This document shows positions 37,591 through 49,429 of a stretch of 64,000 nt of DNA, in pieces (within the stretch, counting starts at the first letter, position 1; each line of letters opens with the position of its first letter). Origin of the DNA: Numida meleagris (taxonomy: Eukaryota; Chordata; Aves; Galliformes; Numididae); NCBI RefSeq assembly GCF_002078875.1, contig NC_034410.1, positions 39,308,797 through 39,372,796 on the forward strand, given 5' to 3'. A program made the translations under genes and the position numbers. Under the pieces are notes generated by a model. The model was not told where the DNA came from, made no database searches, and saw only the letters and a list, made by a program, of their open reading frames with translations.

Positions 37591-37618
37591 CAAAAAAAAA
37601 AAAACAAAAAAAAAAAAA
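37591..37618. repeat. A-rich run with one C interruption
   Basis: Two A runs of about twelve separated by a single C. Confidence 0.85.
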
Positions 37619-40600
37619 CCACCCTATAAATAGCGATGGGCAATATATTTGTCCTACTCTAGGGATACTTAAATACTGATTGCTTGAAATACTGTCTAAG
37701 ACTAAAATCTATGGACACTGAACCTGCACTGTCTGTTACATTGGTTTTCCTCTGACCTGTGTGTTGTGGCTTATCATGTTCTGTGCTCCCCATCTAGCAA
37801 ACCCTGTCCTTGCTCATACAGGAGTAATGGTGAGAGTTAAAGGAGGTGTGACACTCTACTTCCCTCTGACAGTTTTTACCCTCATTGCCAAAATATTAAA
37901 ATGGTATAGAGCCACAGGGCTCAGTGTGTCTTTGGGAAGGGAACAGATAAAGGAAGAATTTACACTGCAGAACTTAATCCAGATTGGACACTCCTGGGCA
38001 TCACAGTGCTCTGCCATGCAATTTCCCTAAAATGTCAATCCCTACATGATCTGATCTTGCCTTGAAGAAGTGAGGAAGGAAGAATGAGAGAAGCACTGTC
38101 CCTAGAAACAATTCCTTGAAAGCACACTGACCTCATGCTCAAAAAGTCATTGGTCTTTTAGCACTGACAGGATGGTAGTGTCATGATTCTTTTCTTAGTA
38201 TCCATGTCACAAAATATTCACAATGTATTGCTCATCTCTGCCTAGATCTGCAAGCCATGTTGAGTGTTGATGAGTTGGAAAAGGAGCTCTTTTCATGTTA
38301 TCCAAAACGTTTATCATAGCTAAGGTTGACATGTCAGAATTGGCCAACTGGCATGAAAAAAAACATTTCACTTCTTGGGAAAGTGCTATCTCTTTGCTGC
38401 CTCTTAGAAACTATAGTTGTTTTCAGAATTACAAGTGGTTTGCATAAGGAACATAAATTGCTGTGCTCTTTATCACTGCTTACTGTATGACAAATATACA
38501 ATCCAATTTTTCAAGTGTGGTGTCTTGAAAATGATTATGTATTTGAAATGAAAACCATTTCAGTACTTGAGCATCATCTCTCTGGAACAGGCTGGATAAT
38601 AGCATGTTCATCACCTTGGGTTATTTTAATATTTCCTGAAGTCTGCACAAGATGCTTTCTATTTTCTTGTCAAAACATACTGAAATGAAAATTATTTTTA
38701 ATAAAGTACAGTAATCACAGTGTGATCACCAAGTGCATCTTCTCTTGTCAGATTGTTTCTTCCCACTTGTATTTGCAGTTACTTAATGTTATGATTGCCA
38801 AGCAATCCAGCATCGAGAGGAAGAGAATGGAATATTTCATTTCTGACAAAGAGCGTTGTGTGATTCAGAACATCCTTCTTTGCCTCCTAGAATACTATCA
38901 CTGTTTAAGCCTACTGTTGGAAACGCTGACTAGTCAAGGACTTCATTTTTTTTCTGCAGTATTTCATTGCTCTCTTCCATAAATACACCATACACTGAAA
39001 GCAGAACTCCCATTGACATTCTGTTTTTCCTTTTCTGTCCCATAAATACTGCTGGAGTGATGTGCCATGCCTGCAAGGTGCTTAGTGTGACTGCTAACAT
39101 CATTTCTGACTAGTCCACTGCAGTTAATCTTACAGCTTCTTAGGGTACATGCCCCCTTTATGACCAGCTGGTGAATAACTTGCTTGGCTTCAGGTAACAT
39201 CTGGTCCAGTCAGGAGAGACAACTGTTTGTCTACACAGGAGATGAAAGCTTTCAGAGGTGATGGCTGAATGATTCTTTTCTAAGCTGTTTCTCTACACCA
39301 AGTTTTTCACTCAAGTTACTCAGCTCTAAAACAAGTGATGAACAAATCTCAAGAGATTTGGTTTCATATCTTACTCAAACATTATCCGAGCTAAGTTAAG
39401 CTCTGGATCCTACATAACTGAGCATGAAACCTCATAAGAACAGACTTTCTCATGAGAGTGTCAGTGTTTCTTGCTGGCCAGAAATACCAAGAAAATAGTC
39501 TTTCTTGTGGTATTTTGGAACTTCAGCATCTGGACACAGCTGTAAAATCAAAGAGGAGAGTGAATGTGAAAATATGAAAAATAATTGTTTAAAAAGTCAA
39601 CCTTTTTTAATTTTTGGCTGTGAGGCTCATGTCTAGTTTTTGGTGAAGCTATTAATTGATATCATAGATCTGGATCTGAAAGTGAGAGAACTTAATCTGA
39701 AGTGCAAGTTCTGGCTGTTTTCTTGTGGTTATTGCAAAACACTAATGCTTGTGAGTCACAGTATTTCTTCAGTCAAGGGAAGAAACTGTTGTTCTATCTT
39801 TCCCTCCCTTTTAAATAAATATGGAACTTAGAACTGCTTTTGGAGAACTCATTTTTTGGGAGAACATTTTGCTTTCTTCAACACCTACTTCACATGAGAA
39901 ATTTAGCTTAGCCCCTGAGCAACAGTGAGTGCCTTATGCTAAACAAATGTAGTAAAAATAATCTTAATGATTACAGAACTTATACACCAGTAAGAAATGT
40001 TATAATACTAGATAGATGTAATATAAAATCACACGTTTGTGTATACAGAAATTTTAAATGCGAGCTATTGACCTATTTAAAAAGTGTTTATCTTGGTTTT
40101 GGATTTTTACAATGAATCGATGGGACTTGCAGAGAGAGTAACTTCCAAAGGCACTGATGGAAAAACGCATTTATCTCTTGTCCTTCTCCCACTGCAAGAA
40201 TTACAATATGTTCTCTTCTTCATTCAGCCTGCATTTAGTAACTTGAGCAATGAGACTTCTATCATTTGCTTTGTACAACTCACCTAACTTTGCATTGTTA
40301 GCAGAATACAAGGAAACAATTTTTAACTTTTCTCTTGGTTTATTTTTGCCATAATTTTTGTTCTTTGGCAGGTGCTTGTGAAGTCTTACATCTCAGTATT
40401 TACACTGATCATAATTTGGTTACTGTGGGTACATACTCACCTTCAGGATCACTCTTAAGGCCTCAAACACTTGACATATTTTTTAGGAGTAATCAAATAG
40501 AGTTCTACTGGATTTTTGAGGGTTGCATTTGTGCTCTTTCCAGAGTTTTCTCCAGTTTCCCAGTCTTTATGGTTCTGAATTGACAGTAATTCAGCATAAA

Positions 40601-42103
40601 TACTGAGCAAGGGTCTTCAAGTGCAATATCACTTTCTTGATCAGTACACCTATGAAATTTGTCCTGCTCCTCCCTCTACTCCTTGCTGTTGTTATTGCAA
40701 CCATATTTCAAAAGAGTTTTTGTAAGGTCCACTTCTGTTGCTCTTGAGAGAGTGATTTTGAAGAATTACTTTCCAAGAGAATATAAATAGGTGTATATTT
40801 GCTTATTTAATAAGTACTTCTTTTCCTCAACCTGAAATTTTATAGCATTCCTGGTACCGTTACATTTACTTACTAGAGATTGCAAAAGGTTTGAATTTAA
40901 TAACAGTTTAAAGTATAAGAAAGGATCATCACAAGCTCCATACCTAGTGTTTTTGCCTATAAATATCATTAATTAGTTGTGCAACTAATAATAACCTGCA
41001 TTTGTATAAACTCTGTTTAAATCAAAGTAATCAAATACTCAAATTAAGAATGTGTTTGTAAACAGATGTCTAAAAATAGTTTGTTAGTTACCTGCTGCTT
41101 TTCTCAAGTTCTGTTGTGATAAAGGGGATTCAAATAATGCAAGAGGTTAAAGAAATCACTGCAGGAATATAATCTAAGTGACAGTTTCGTGCCATGTTTC
41201 CAGATCAAACTAAAGCAAACAAAAAATTCAGCTGTATATGCATACTTAACAATGTAGGTGTGTCTCTGGAGGGTGATCTGAAATGAAGGGACTGTCTTTT
41301 CTTTCTCTCATTTAAGACTCTCAATTTCCAATTATTTTTCTAACTATATGTTAGCTGTTTTAATTAAAATGTGATGATTCACCACTTTCTAGTCACCAAG
41401 AACATTGTTACAAAGTGGGGCTTTAAATACAGTAATCATTTAGACAATTCTACCATTACCCTGAGCATTTGGAACTGTAGAAATATTTCAGCACAATCAG
41501 AACAATGAAAGAAAAATCTGTTTTCAGTAATTTTGTGTTCAAGGGCGATTCAACCTCTTTGCTTGGTAGGTCTAATTTTCCAAGGCTTATAAGACTTTAA
41601 TTTGATTCTTTATCTGAGCATAAAACAAAGGCTGAAAATTGCATAGTAAATTACTGGGTAATCGCTTTTTGTGGACTACCTGATTGTCAAAATGAACACT
41701 ACTTTTTAAGAGAACCCTAAGTGCTGGGCAAATGTGAGCTTTATAGCTAAAATTGACTTATGTTTAAATGAAATCCAAGTGCTTTCATCTAAGCATGAAG
41801 GACAACCACTTCGCTGATTATTATATATTTGCTGAGTTACGTATGTGTAAATATATTAGTATTTGTGTAAAAACTTTGCGCTGGTGCCTTCAAATATACT
41901 CAAACAGATAAGTCTGGATGTGACATCATAAATAATAAAAAAGTAGTCAGGATAAATGTATTTCATTCTGTGATTTCCCAGGTCAACAGGTAGTTTTGAC
42001 TGCTGTCTCTCTCCGAGGCAGATATTTCTCTCCTTTTCAGAGCCCAGTTTGGGAGTGATATTCAGTTTCCAAACTTTGAGCAATGTTAACAAACACACTG
42101 ATT

Positions 42104-42127
42104 AAAAAAAAAAAAAAAAAAAAAAAA
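42104..42127. repeat. Poly(A) run of 24
   Basis: Uninterrupted A run with no recognised retrotransposon body on its left side. Confidence 0.9.
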
Positions 42128-44010
42128 GGAAGCATTGTCTTAAAATCACTGCGCTCTTTTTTCTAAATGCTTTATACTTCTTGAAGACATGACATGCATT
42201 ATATACTTGATCTTGTCTGTTCTAGATTTGAGGTCTGATACACAGAATTCTAGATGGCCAGAAACAAGATGTAGGAACTTTGCTATGTTAAAAAGATACT
42301 GATTGGAAGCAGAATCCCAGATTGGCCTGGTGTGTCAGCCGTAGAAAATCAGTTTTAAGTATAATGGAACTGTTGTAGTTGCCCATAACCAAGTTTGAGT
42401 TCATCTTTATGTGCTTGTTCAACATTTCCATTTTTATGCAAAATTTACACAATTTTTATGTTTCCTGCCATTCAGACTGGATGCATTCTCCTATTTCTGC
42501 AAAGATCCTAGCTAATGGAAACAAAGCATCATAACTTCTGGTGAAGGGAGCTTGTTGACTTCAGTGGAGCCAGAGGAGCTCCACTGTATGTATGAGCTCC
42601 CCATCAGTATGTTTAGGTACTTCTCTAAAAAACAAACAACAACAACAAAAAAACAAGATTAGTTGAATGAACATACACACTCCATTCCAGTGTGTATAAA
42701 CCATCTCCTCTATCTTCTCACTGGGTGCATCACTGATCCTTTCCCCTTATTTCTGCGTGAGCATGTTGTTGCAAAATGCAGAGTTCTACTTGCCTTGAAT
42801 CCCAGTGATTTAAAGCAGTACCTGGCTAGGAGTCAGATGTGACGTTTGGCCTTGTGGCAGGGCAAAGCTGAGTTTCCCAACCCCAGCTTGTCCTCTGTCG
42901 TTCATCACAGCTTCTTCTTTCCCATACCTTGCCAGAGGCTGCAGATCTCCAGCTCAGCTGCATGCCAAGGTTCCACACCTTACTGCTGGGAAAGCGCGCT
43001 TCTCCTGGCCTTCATCGTTGTTTTTTCATTTTCCTTTATTTTCACTCATGTCACTGCATACTGGGGCTTCCACGTGTGAAGGACTCGTGCCCACTGGGAG
43101 CACACCGTCATCTGTGCTACCGCTGTAGAGTTTTGCCCTAATTGTGGGGACAGCATGCGGCAGGTAGCCCCTTAAATTATTTGGTGTTAACTTTAAGTAC
43201 ACGATCAGTCAGGGCAATTCAGAGTTTGATGTCTTAGAGCTATACACACCTGCAATTACTTAAATCCACAAAACTGCACCCACAGGTATTTCCAGGCACA
43301 AAAATGTTGGCATAAAATTAGAGGCCATTTCCTAAAACCTGTGCCTAAATTTTGATGATATAGTATATGAGGGGTTGTTATTTTGAAATGGATTTGTGGA
43401 AAGCAATTGAAAATCTCCAGGCATCCCATCTGTGTTTAAAGTAACAACAATAACAAAACTTTAAATTAGCATAGGAGATTTAAGACATTTCAGGAAAACA
43501 TTGATTAAATCTGCCAATGAAATGAATGTGTTTGGCGAGTGACCTAATTAGTGTATACTTGGTTCTTTTTCACTGCACTGCTTACCACTAATTGCTGTTC
43601 TGCTGGTCTTCTCCTGACAAGTAAGAAAAAACAAGGATGAGGGATTTGTTGAGGAAATAGTGACATTCAGTTTTAATTCATTTGAACCTGCTGCCAAGCT
43701 TAATTATGGAGCTGCGGAATGGAGAGCAGGAGGCCCCCAGCCGCTGGGGTTGTAGGAGACGGAGACGTTTAGCGTCTGCCGGGGTATTTGGGTAGCACTT
43801 ACTGCAGCGAGCTATAAACTTGCGCTTGCTGATGCTTAGCTGTTTTCTTTCCCCCACAGGTACAAAATCACTGCTTTTATTCCTGAAATTTAATTATTTA
43901 GCTCTAATGGCATCAAGCCAAAACAAAATTACAGGCGTTTTATTTCTTGTAGGAAAGGTCGAACAATTAATCTAGATAGTCCTGTCTTGCTTTCTGGTGT
44001 GTGGGTTGTT

Positions 44011-44012
<2 letters not shown>

Positions 44013-44042
<30 letters not shown>
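44013..44042. repeat. Poly(T) run of 30
   Basis: The longest homopolymer in the window. No element body was recognised on either side. The length in the assembly may be imprecise. Confidence 0.9.
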
Positions 44043-44043
<1 letters not shown>

Positions 44044-44559
44044 TATTCACATTTACAAACTACTCATACATGTCATTCCACAAAAGAACTTGGGATCCCA
44101 GAATCGTTGCAGCCAAAGTTACCTGTGCTGTAAGTGCTCTTGATCTAAGGGGGTTGCATTGGTGATAAATTCAATTTCTGACTCTCCCAGCAGCAGGGGA
44201 TAATGTAGCTCTCCCTATTTGTGCCTTGTGCTCTTAAAGGAAGAGGGCAGGATGCCTTATGAAGAAAGAGGAAATAGTTTTGGTTTTAGTTTCCTGTGGC
44301 GGATATAGAATCTTGTGAGCAATCTGGAGGTCCTGGTACAGAAGCTGCACGTGCTTTACATGATGTTCTGCACAAAAACTGGAAAATAAAAAGATAGTCC
44401 ATAGACCAGAATGTTCATGAGGCAGCGATCAAAATAATAAGGAAAACAATACAAAACAAAACGCGAAGCCAAGTTCTGGAATTTAAAATAGGAGAGGGTG
44501 GGGCTGGTGGGTTCTGCATTTGTTTTTCAGAGAAGGAGAAGCAATACAGACATTTTCTT

Positions 44560-44835
44560 ACAGCAGCAGCATCCAATTGGCAGCCCCTGGTCTGAATCTA
44601 TCCCGAAGGACATTTCCAGCCCGCCCGCTGCCTCCTCCCAGGAGAGCCAGGGAACGGCTGGCTGAGCAGGGAGCCCAGCCTGAGCAGCCAGAGCTGGCTC
44701 TGCACCTGCCTGGGCAGCCACCACTGCCTGGCCGGGGGCCAGGGCACATCCTGGCCTGGCTTGAAGGGCAGGGCTCTCACATCTTGGGTGCTCATCTGTG
44801 CTATGGGGAGAGTAGGAGGAGATGTCACAGCGGCC
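44560..44835. other. GC-rich, CpG-poor patch
   Basis: Strongly GC-rich with repeated CAGCC/CTGG words. An open frame of 107 codons (44520-44843) is Pro/Arg/Leu-rich without a known domain. Few CpGs, so it does not look like an active CpG-island promoter. Confidence 0.4.
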
Positions 44836-44892
44836 AGCCTTAGCTGCTGATTAAACTCAATCTACCCTGAAAGTCACATTAAAAACAAACAA

Positions 44893-44921
44893 ACATATAT
44901 ATATATATGTATATATATAGC
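44893..44921. repeat. (TA)n microsatellite
   Basis: CATATATATATATATG followed by TATATATATAG. Confidence 0.85.
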
Positions 44922-47299
44922 CTGTGCTACTTCCTCAGTGCCCAACAACAACAAAATAAAAATGAAGTGAGATTCTAAACAAATGAAAAACGCAAGTGTA
45001 GATCATCAACATAGCCTATAAACATCTACAGGGAAGAAGGTAAACTGTGCAGAAACGCAACATGCTTGTTTTTCTGTTCCATAGCACTGCAGAGTTCTTG
45101 TAAGGATACTTGAATGCTGAAGCAGCCTGGGAACTTGGCTTCTCATGCAGCAGATTGATGTGCTTTGGAGCGCTTTGCAGCTATGGAGTGATTTTGTCCT
45201 GATGTTCTGTGCGTGGTGGAGAGATGTGTTGGGAGCAGGGAGGGCCAGAAAGATGCTTGGAATGGAAATTAGCTTGTGGGAAGGAGAAAGAGCAGCTTTG
45301 CAGTGATGCAAGTAGTATTAATGCCAGAATGCAAAATGGCCAGCTGAAGATGCAAGATTTTTGTCTTGAGACTGTTGTTGGATCTATGACATGGATATCT
45401 TAGCCACCTGTGCCTATTGAATACATGTTTAGGAGAGATCCACTGCTTTAAACATTATGGACTGATGTTAATCTCCAATAATCCACTGTTAAATGTGTCT
45501 GATCCCTATAGTACAACACCAGAACGCTCTTAGACAATCCAGTTTTTGTTTACAAGCAGTAATTACTTAGATGAGAATACTTACTATGCTGTCTAGAAAT
45601 TTATATTAAAAAATCACTTCCCTTCTATTACTGCATACATGAATGATGTGCTGCGCACTGATGATATATGTCAGATTCCAATGCTATTATCTGTTTTTAA
45701 GGGGAGTGTTAGCTTATTTTTGCACTGTCACCTCCAGGTTTTCTGGCATGAACACAGTGAGAAATAAAAAGAAATTTTATGTCCTGAGAAGAGCACTTTT
45801 CTGCCCTAAAAAAATCATTTGCACTGTGTTTGATCCAAGCCACCCCATGACTTCCCAACGCGTTTCAGGTTTCCCATTTGGCAGCTCTGGCTTCTTGACA
45901 GGATCTCTCCTTTAGCAAAATTGCAGTTGCCTCTGATCTGTTGCCCTCCCATAGGGCAGAGGCACTACAGGAAGCCAGGGAGGGCTCTTGTTCTCCTGTA
46001 GCAGAGATTTTTTGGTTCAGAACAGCATCAGCTTCTTTGCTGCTCTGCAGCTTGGAGAACAAGGCAAAGCAACCTGCCATGGAGAACAGGCTGGTTTCCA
46101 GGTGGTATGCTCTGTAGCATTAAAAAAGGGAAAATGAAATGGGAAAAACTGAATAGATGAAGCAACCTCCTCCCTATTGACCAAACTCCGGTGTGCTTTT
46201 TATGGCAGTTTATTAGATATGCCGTCCTGACACACAGTTGTTCAGATTTTCCCTGAATTTGTAGTAATGCCCTACCAAAAAAAAACCAAAAAACAAAAAA
46301 TAAACCACCAAAACACTTTCCAAAAAGAACAACAGAAAAACGGATTGAGGAGAAAGGTTCAGATCTTGATTTTGTTATCAAAACAGTGCTTTTCAGTGTC
46401 TTCATAGTCTTTGTCAGCATTTTCTTTGACAGTCTTAGTGCTTTTTTTTCTAATTTCTTTTTCATTTTCTTAAAGCTTTGCAAATAAGATTTAAGCCAAC
46501 AACAACAACAACAAAAATCCATACAAAGAATCATCTCATCATTGGTAATGCACACATACCAAAGTAGTAGAGAGAGATGTTTATAACCTGGGGCAAGGTG
46601 ATTGCAGGCACACATTCTCATACACACATGTGGTGCACAGAGGAAGGCAATGAGGCCTCACATGAGGAGGAAGAAAGGCTGGCAAGAGAAATAAAAATGG
46701 ATACGGCAGGAAAGCATATCTGTGGTTGCCTCCTGTATTATATGTATTGACCTAGTAAATTGAGATGTCCGCAAAGGAGCTGTGATACTATAAATATGCT
46801 TGCGCTAATATTATTAAAGCTTTCAGGCAGTTCAGCTTCAACTATACGGCTTCCAGGGGAGGGGTGGCCTCCAGCTATGACTTGGCTGAGCAGCATGTGC
46901 CTACCTGTGCCTCAGTTGCTCAGTAGGATGTAGGTTTGGGCTTTGAAAGGGTTCCCTGGATGGATTGTGAAATCCATGCAGCTGCATGGTGAGATTTTTA
47001 AGTCTTCCAAAATCTGTTGAAAGTTTTATGTGCAAGACATATGTGCTGTTAAGTGCTTAGAAGTTGTTAAAAGTTCATTTTGTGTCCTCTTTGCCCATCT
47101 TTGTGTCTCTAGATAAATAAAAATACTTCCAGGGCTGACATCCAGTAGGGGCGTAACAGCACTAGTCCTCCTGCTTGAGCATGCCAGTCTTCCTTGTTGC
47201 AGGAAAGAAATGGGGAGGGACACAGTGAGGGAAGAAAAGAAGATAGGAGTGGTTAATGAACTAAACTACTGCAAATACTGGCATTATAAAGCAACTTAA

Positions 47300-47960
47300 A
47301 AGCAGATGACCATTCCTTGCCAATCTGCCGGACGCACCTTCTCTAAGCTAATGCTCAGGAAATGCCCTGAAGCAGCTCCTGGTGGGGGCTCGGCCTTCAT
47401 TCCAGGTGAGGAGGCAAAAGGGATGGAGTATGGGCAGGCTGTGACTTGGTTATCCTACTATCTTCTGCAGCTACCTGATGGCATCTGGCCAAATGCAGGT
47501 TCAGAGGTGCTCCCGCTTGCTGGACATCTGCTATGGGCTCCCTGCCCCACACACCAGGCCGCAGCTGGTTGCGGGGATGCAGGACCCTCCTTGTACAAAG
47601 CTTCATCCTTGTGTGATTAAAGGAGCAGGGAAAGAGGGCTGTTTTTTCATGATCTCAACCACTGCAAGCTGTAGATTTCTGTGACTGCCTTCTGTCAGGG
47701 CACATTTTCTGCAGAGACCGTTTCTATGTGGACTTGTATTGCACAATGGATGCAGGCAGCATCATGAAGTGGGGACAGCTGCCCAGCGTGGGGATGGTGG
47801 CTGCTCACCTGGGCAGGTGGCAAGGACTGTGCCTCCTCTTATGTAAGAAATGAGGCAGGAACTCACTGCACCAAAGCTCTGCCAAGGAAAGCATCCCGCT
47901 TTCCTATCAGGACAGGCAAAGGGCTGCCATTTGTCCCCACTCCTGCACACCTGGCTTCAC
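47300..47960. other. GC-richer patch upstream of the exon
   Basis: GC content is clearly above that of the surrounding intron, with overlapping open frames on both strands (47306-47620 plus, 47397-47606 minus) that carry no known domain. It lies within 1 kb of the RBMS3 exon. No function assigned. Confidence 0.35.
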
Positions 47961-48173
47961 TTTGAAGCCTCAAGTCATTGCATTTCTTTAGATCCTATTA
48001 GGTCAGGAAAGGACTAACTGGGTCTCAAGAAGGCAGGAGGAAAGCGAAGAGAAACTGAGGTGTGTTGGCTGCTGGTGGTGGAAGTGCTAACAGAAAACTG
48101 TGACACAATGTGAGAGAAGGAAAGGGCTTCCTTCCTTAAGCAATGAAATCTTGATCTATGTACATGCTCATGG

Positions 48174-48208
48174 CTAACGATAATGTCTATTTATTGTTTA
48201 TTTTTTAG
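48174..48208 (+). promoter_or_regulatory. RBMS3: Branch-point-like sequence, pyrimidine tract and 3' splice site of the RBMS3 exon
   Basis: CTAAC at 48174-48178 puts a candidate branch adenosine at 48177, 31 bases before the AG at 48207-48208. The interval ends in a T-rich tract. The spacing is in the usual vertebrate range. The matching 5' splice site is GTAAGA at 48301-48306, immediately after the AAG lysine codon. Confidence 0.8.
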
Positions 48209-48300
48209 GTTACGGTTTTGTAGATTTTGACAGCCCAGCAGCAGCACAGAAAGCAGTAGCATCTCTCAAAGCAAATGGCGTGCAAGCGCAGATGGCAAAG
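48209..48300 (+). CDS. RBMS3: RBMS3 internal coding exon (end of first RNA-recognition motif)
   Basis: RBMS proteins are single-stranded nucleic-acid binding proteins of the c-myc single-strand-binding (MSSP) family with two RRM domains; family members bind A/U-rich RNA 3' UTRs. The exon begins with the last two bases of a split glycine codon and then carries 30 whole codons. It reads (G)YGFVDFDSP, then AAAQKAV, then [20 protein letters not shown] is the RNP1 core of RRM1, whose aromatic residues stack on RNA bases; the rest is the last helix and strand. The ASLKANG stretch fits RBMS3; from memory, RBMS1 and RBMS2 carry ALKASG here. Upstream are a pyrimidine tract and AG, downstream GTAAGA, so this is a spliced exon and not a processed pseudogene. 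The incoming intron is phase 1 and the outgoing intron phase 0. The preceding exon (RRM1 start) and the following exon (expected to begin QQEQDPTN) were not seen in the window. Confidence 0.95.
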
Positions 48301-48306
48301 GTAAGA

Positions 48307-49429
48307 GCAACTGTGTTATTACTAGTTTATCTGAGCTGTGTCTCATGTCTGAGCTGTGAGATTTCCAAGAGTTCATTTTGCTCCTGTTTTTCATGGGTTT
48401 TTGGATGGTGTATTTCAATGTTTACTTCGTCCTATGGTTCCAGCACCTTGTTTGCCTTGTGATCTATGTTCTCAAGGGCCATGTCCCATGCAAAAGGTTC
48501 TGTTCTGATTCCCCATTCCCAGTTCCCTTGGGGTAGGGCTATAAGGTTCAGAGCACTGCAGTGGCAGAGTGCTGGCAATGCCTTTGTGCTGGCCACACTG
48601 GGAAGCAATTATGTAGTTGTCTGCATTGGGCTCCATGGCTTTGGAATGTGCATTTGTCGATTATGTGCCTGGTGGGTCTCTCTGAAGGAGAGACTGCCCG
48701 AGCAGATGCAAAGTTTGCTTTATTTGTCTTGGTTTGGCTTCTCCTGTACCCTTACTTTATATATAGAATTGTACTAGATTTTCTGAAAGAATATTTGCTA
48801 GACATTGCCTGAAGGTCACTGGCATGTGTTGTTTGGAGAGGCTGCAGGAGCCATACTTTGCATCTTGTAGGAAGCATCCAGCAAGGTGAAATACCCTGGT
48901 TCTGGAAACATCCTTTGTCCACAAGCAAAGGGGCTACGGGGGTTACGGGAAATGATTATCATGTGCTCTGGCTGCTGCCTTTCTGAAGGTGTAATCATGT
49001 GTCTTTGGGCTCTAGACTGTGTCAGCTGGTGAAAATAGCCTCAGCTTTGTACTTTCGAAATGCCTTGACTCAGAATCACTAAAAGCCCTTAAGTATTGCC
49101 TGAGTTTGTCTTTGCAGAAATGACACTAGGCTGGAATCTTGAACAGTAAAAACAAACAGGTAATATGAAAACAGAGGCAAATCAATAAATACTCACAACA
49201 CTTGAACATTTCAATTTAAAGTAGTACTGATGATTTAAACCTTTACTTTTCAATGATATCATACTAAAAACATCTTTTTCTTAAAAAAAAAACAAAAAAA
49301 AAAACCCTTTGTGGTAAAGGAGGTTCTTGTGCCTTCTACTGAACTACGGACACAGTGCCTTAAAATAATTAGGTATGATCCATGTATTTCTGTTTAACAG
49401 TGCCCCAGAATGCAAGCTAAGCTGTTTTA
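48307..49429. other. Intronic sequence after the exon, no gene recognised
   Basis: Non-coding DNA between the exon's donor site and the next CR1, with an A-rich tract near 49283-49304. A 103-codon frame at 48466-48777 has no known domain. Confidence 0.6.

Larger units (their letters stand above)
36877..48173. other. Intronic sequence with no gene recognised
   Basis: About 11 kb of mostly AT-rich non-coding DNA before the exon. It contains several homopolymer and TA tracts, GC-rich patches at 44560-44835 and 47300-47960, and no transposon I could identify. Open frames up to 199 codons (46028-46627, minus strand) are low-complexity chance frames. Confidence 0.6.
1..48208 (+). other. RBMS3: RBMS3 intron upstream of the exon (partial, phase 1)
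   Basis: No other exon of the gene was recognised left of 48209, so this whole stretch is read as the 3' part of one very large intron; long introns are known for RBMS3. The sequence is mostly AT-rich and non-coding and carries the repeats listed separately. The intron's 5' end lies outside the window. That it is a single intron is an inference from not finding another exon by eye. Confidence 0.8.

Noticed and set aside
44013..44042. Poly(T) run as the tail of an antisense retrotransposon
   Set aside because: No element body was recognised on either side, and CR1 elements do not end in poly(A).
46028..46627. 199-codon minus-strand open frame
   Set aside because: Contains Cys and Lys runs from simple sequence and no domain; typical of chance frames in AT-rich introns.
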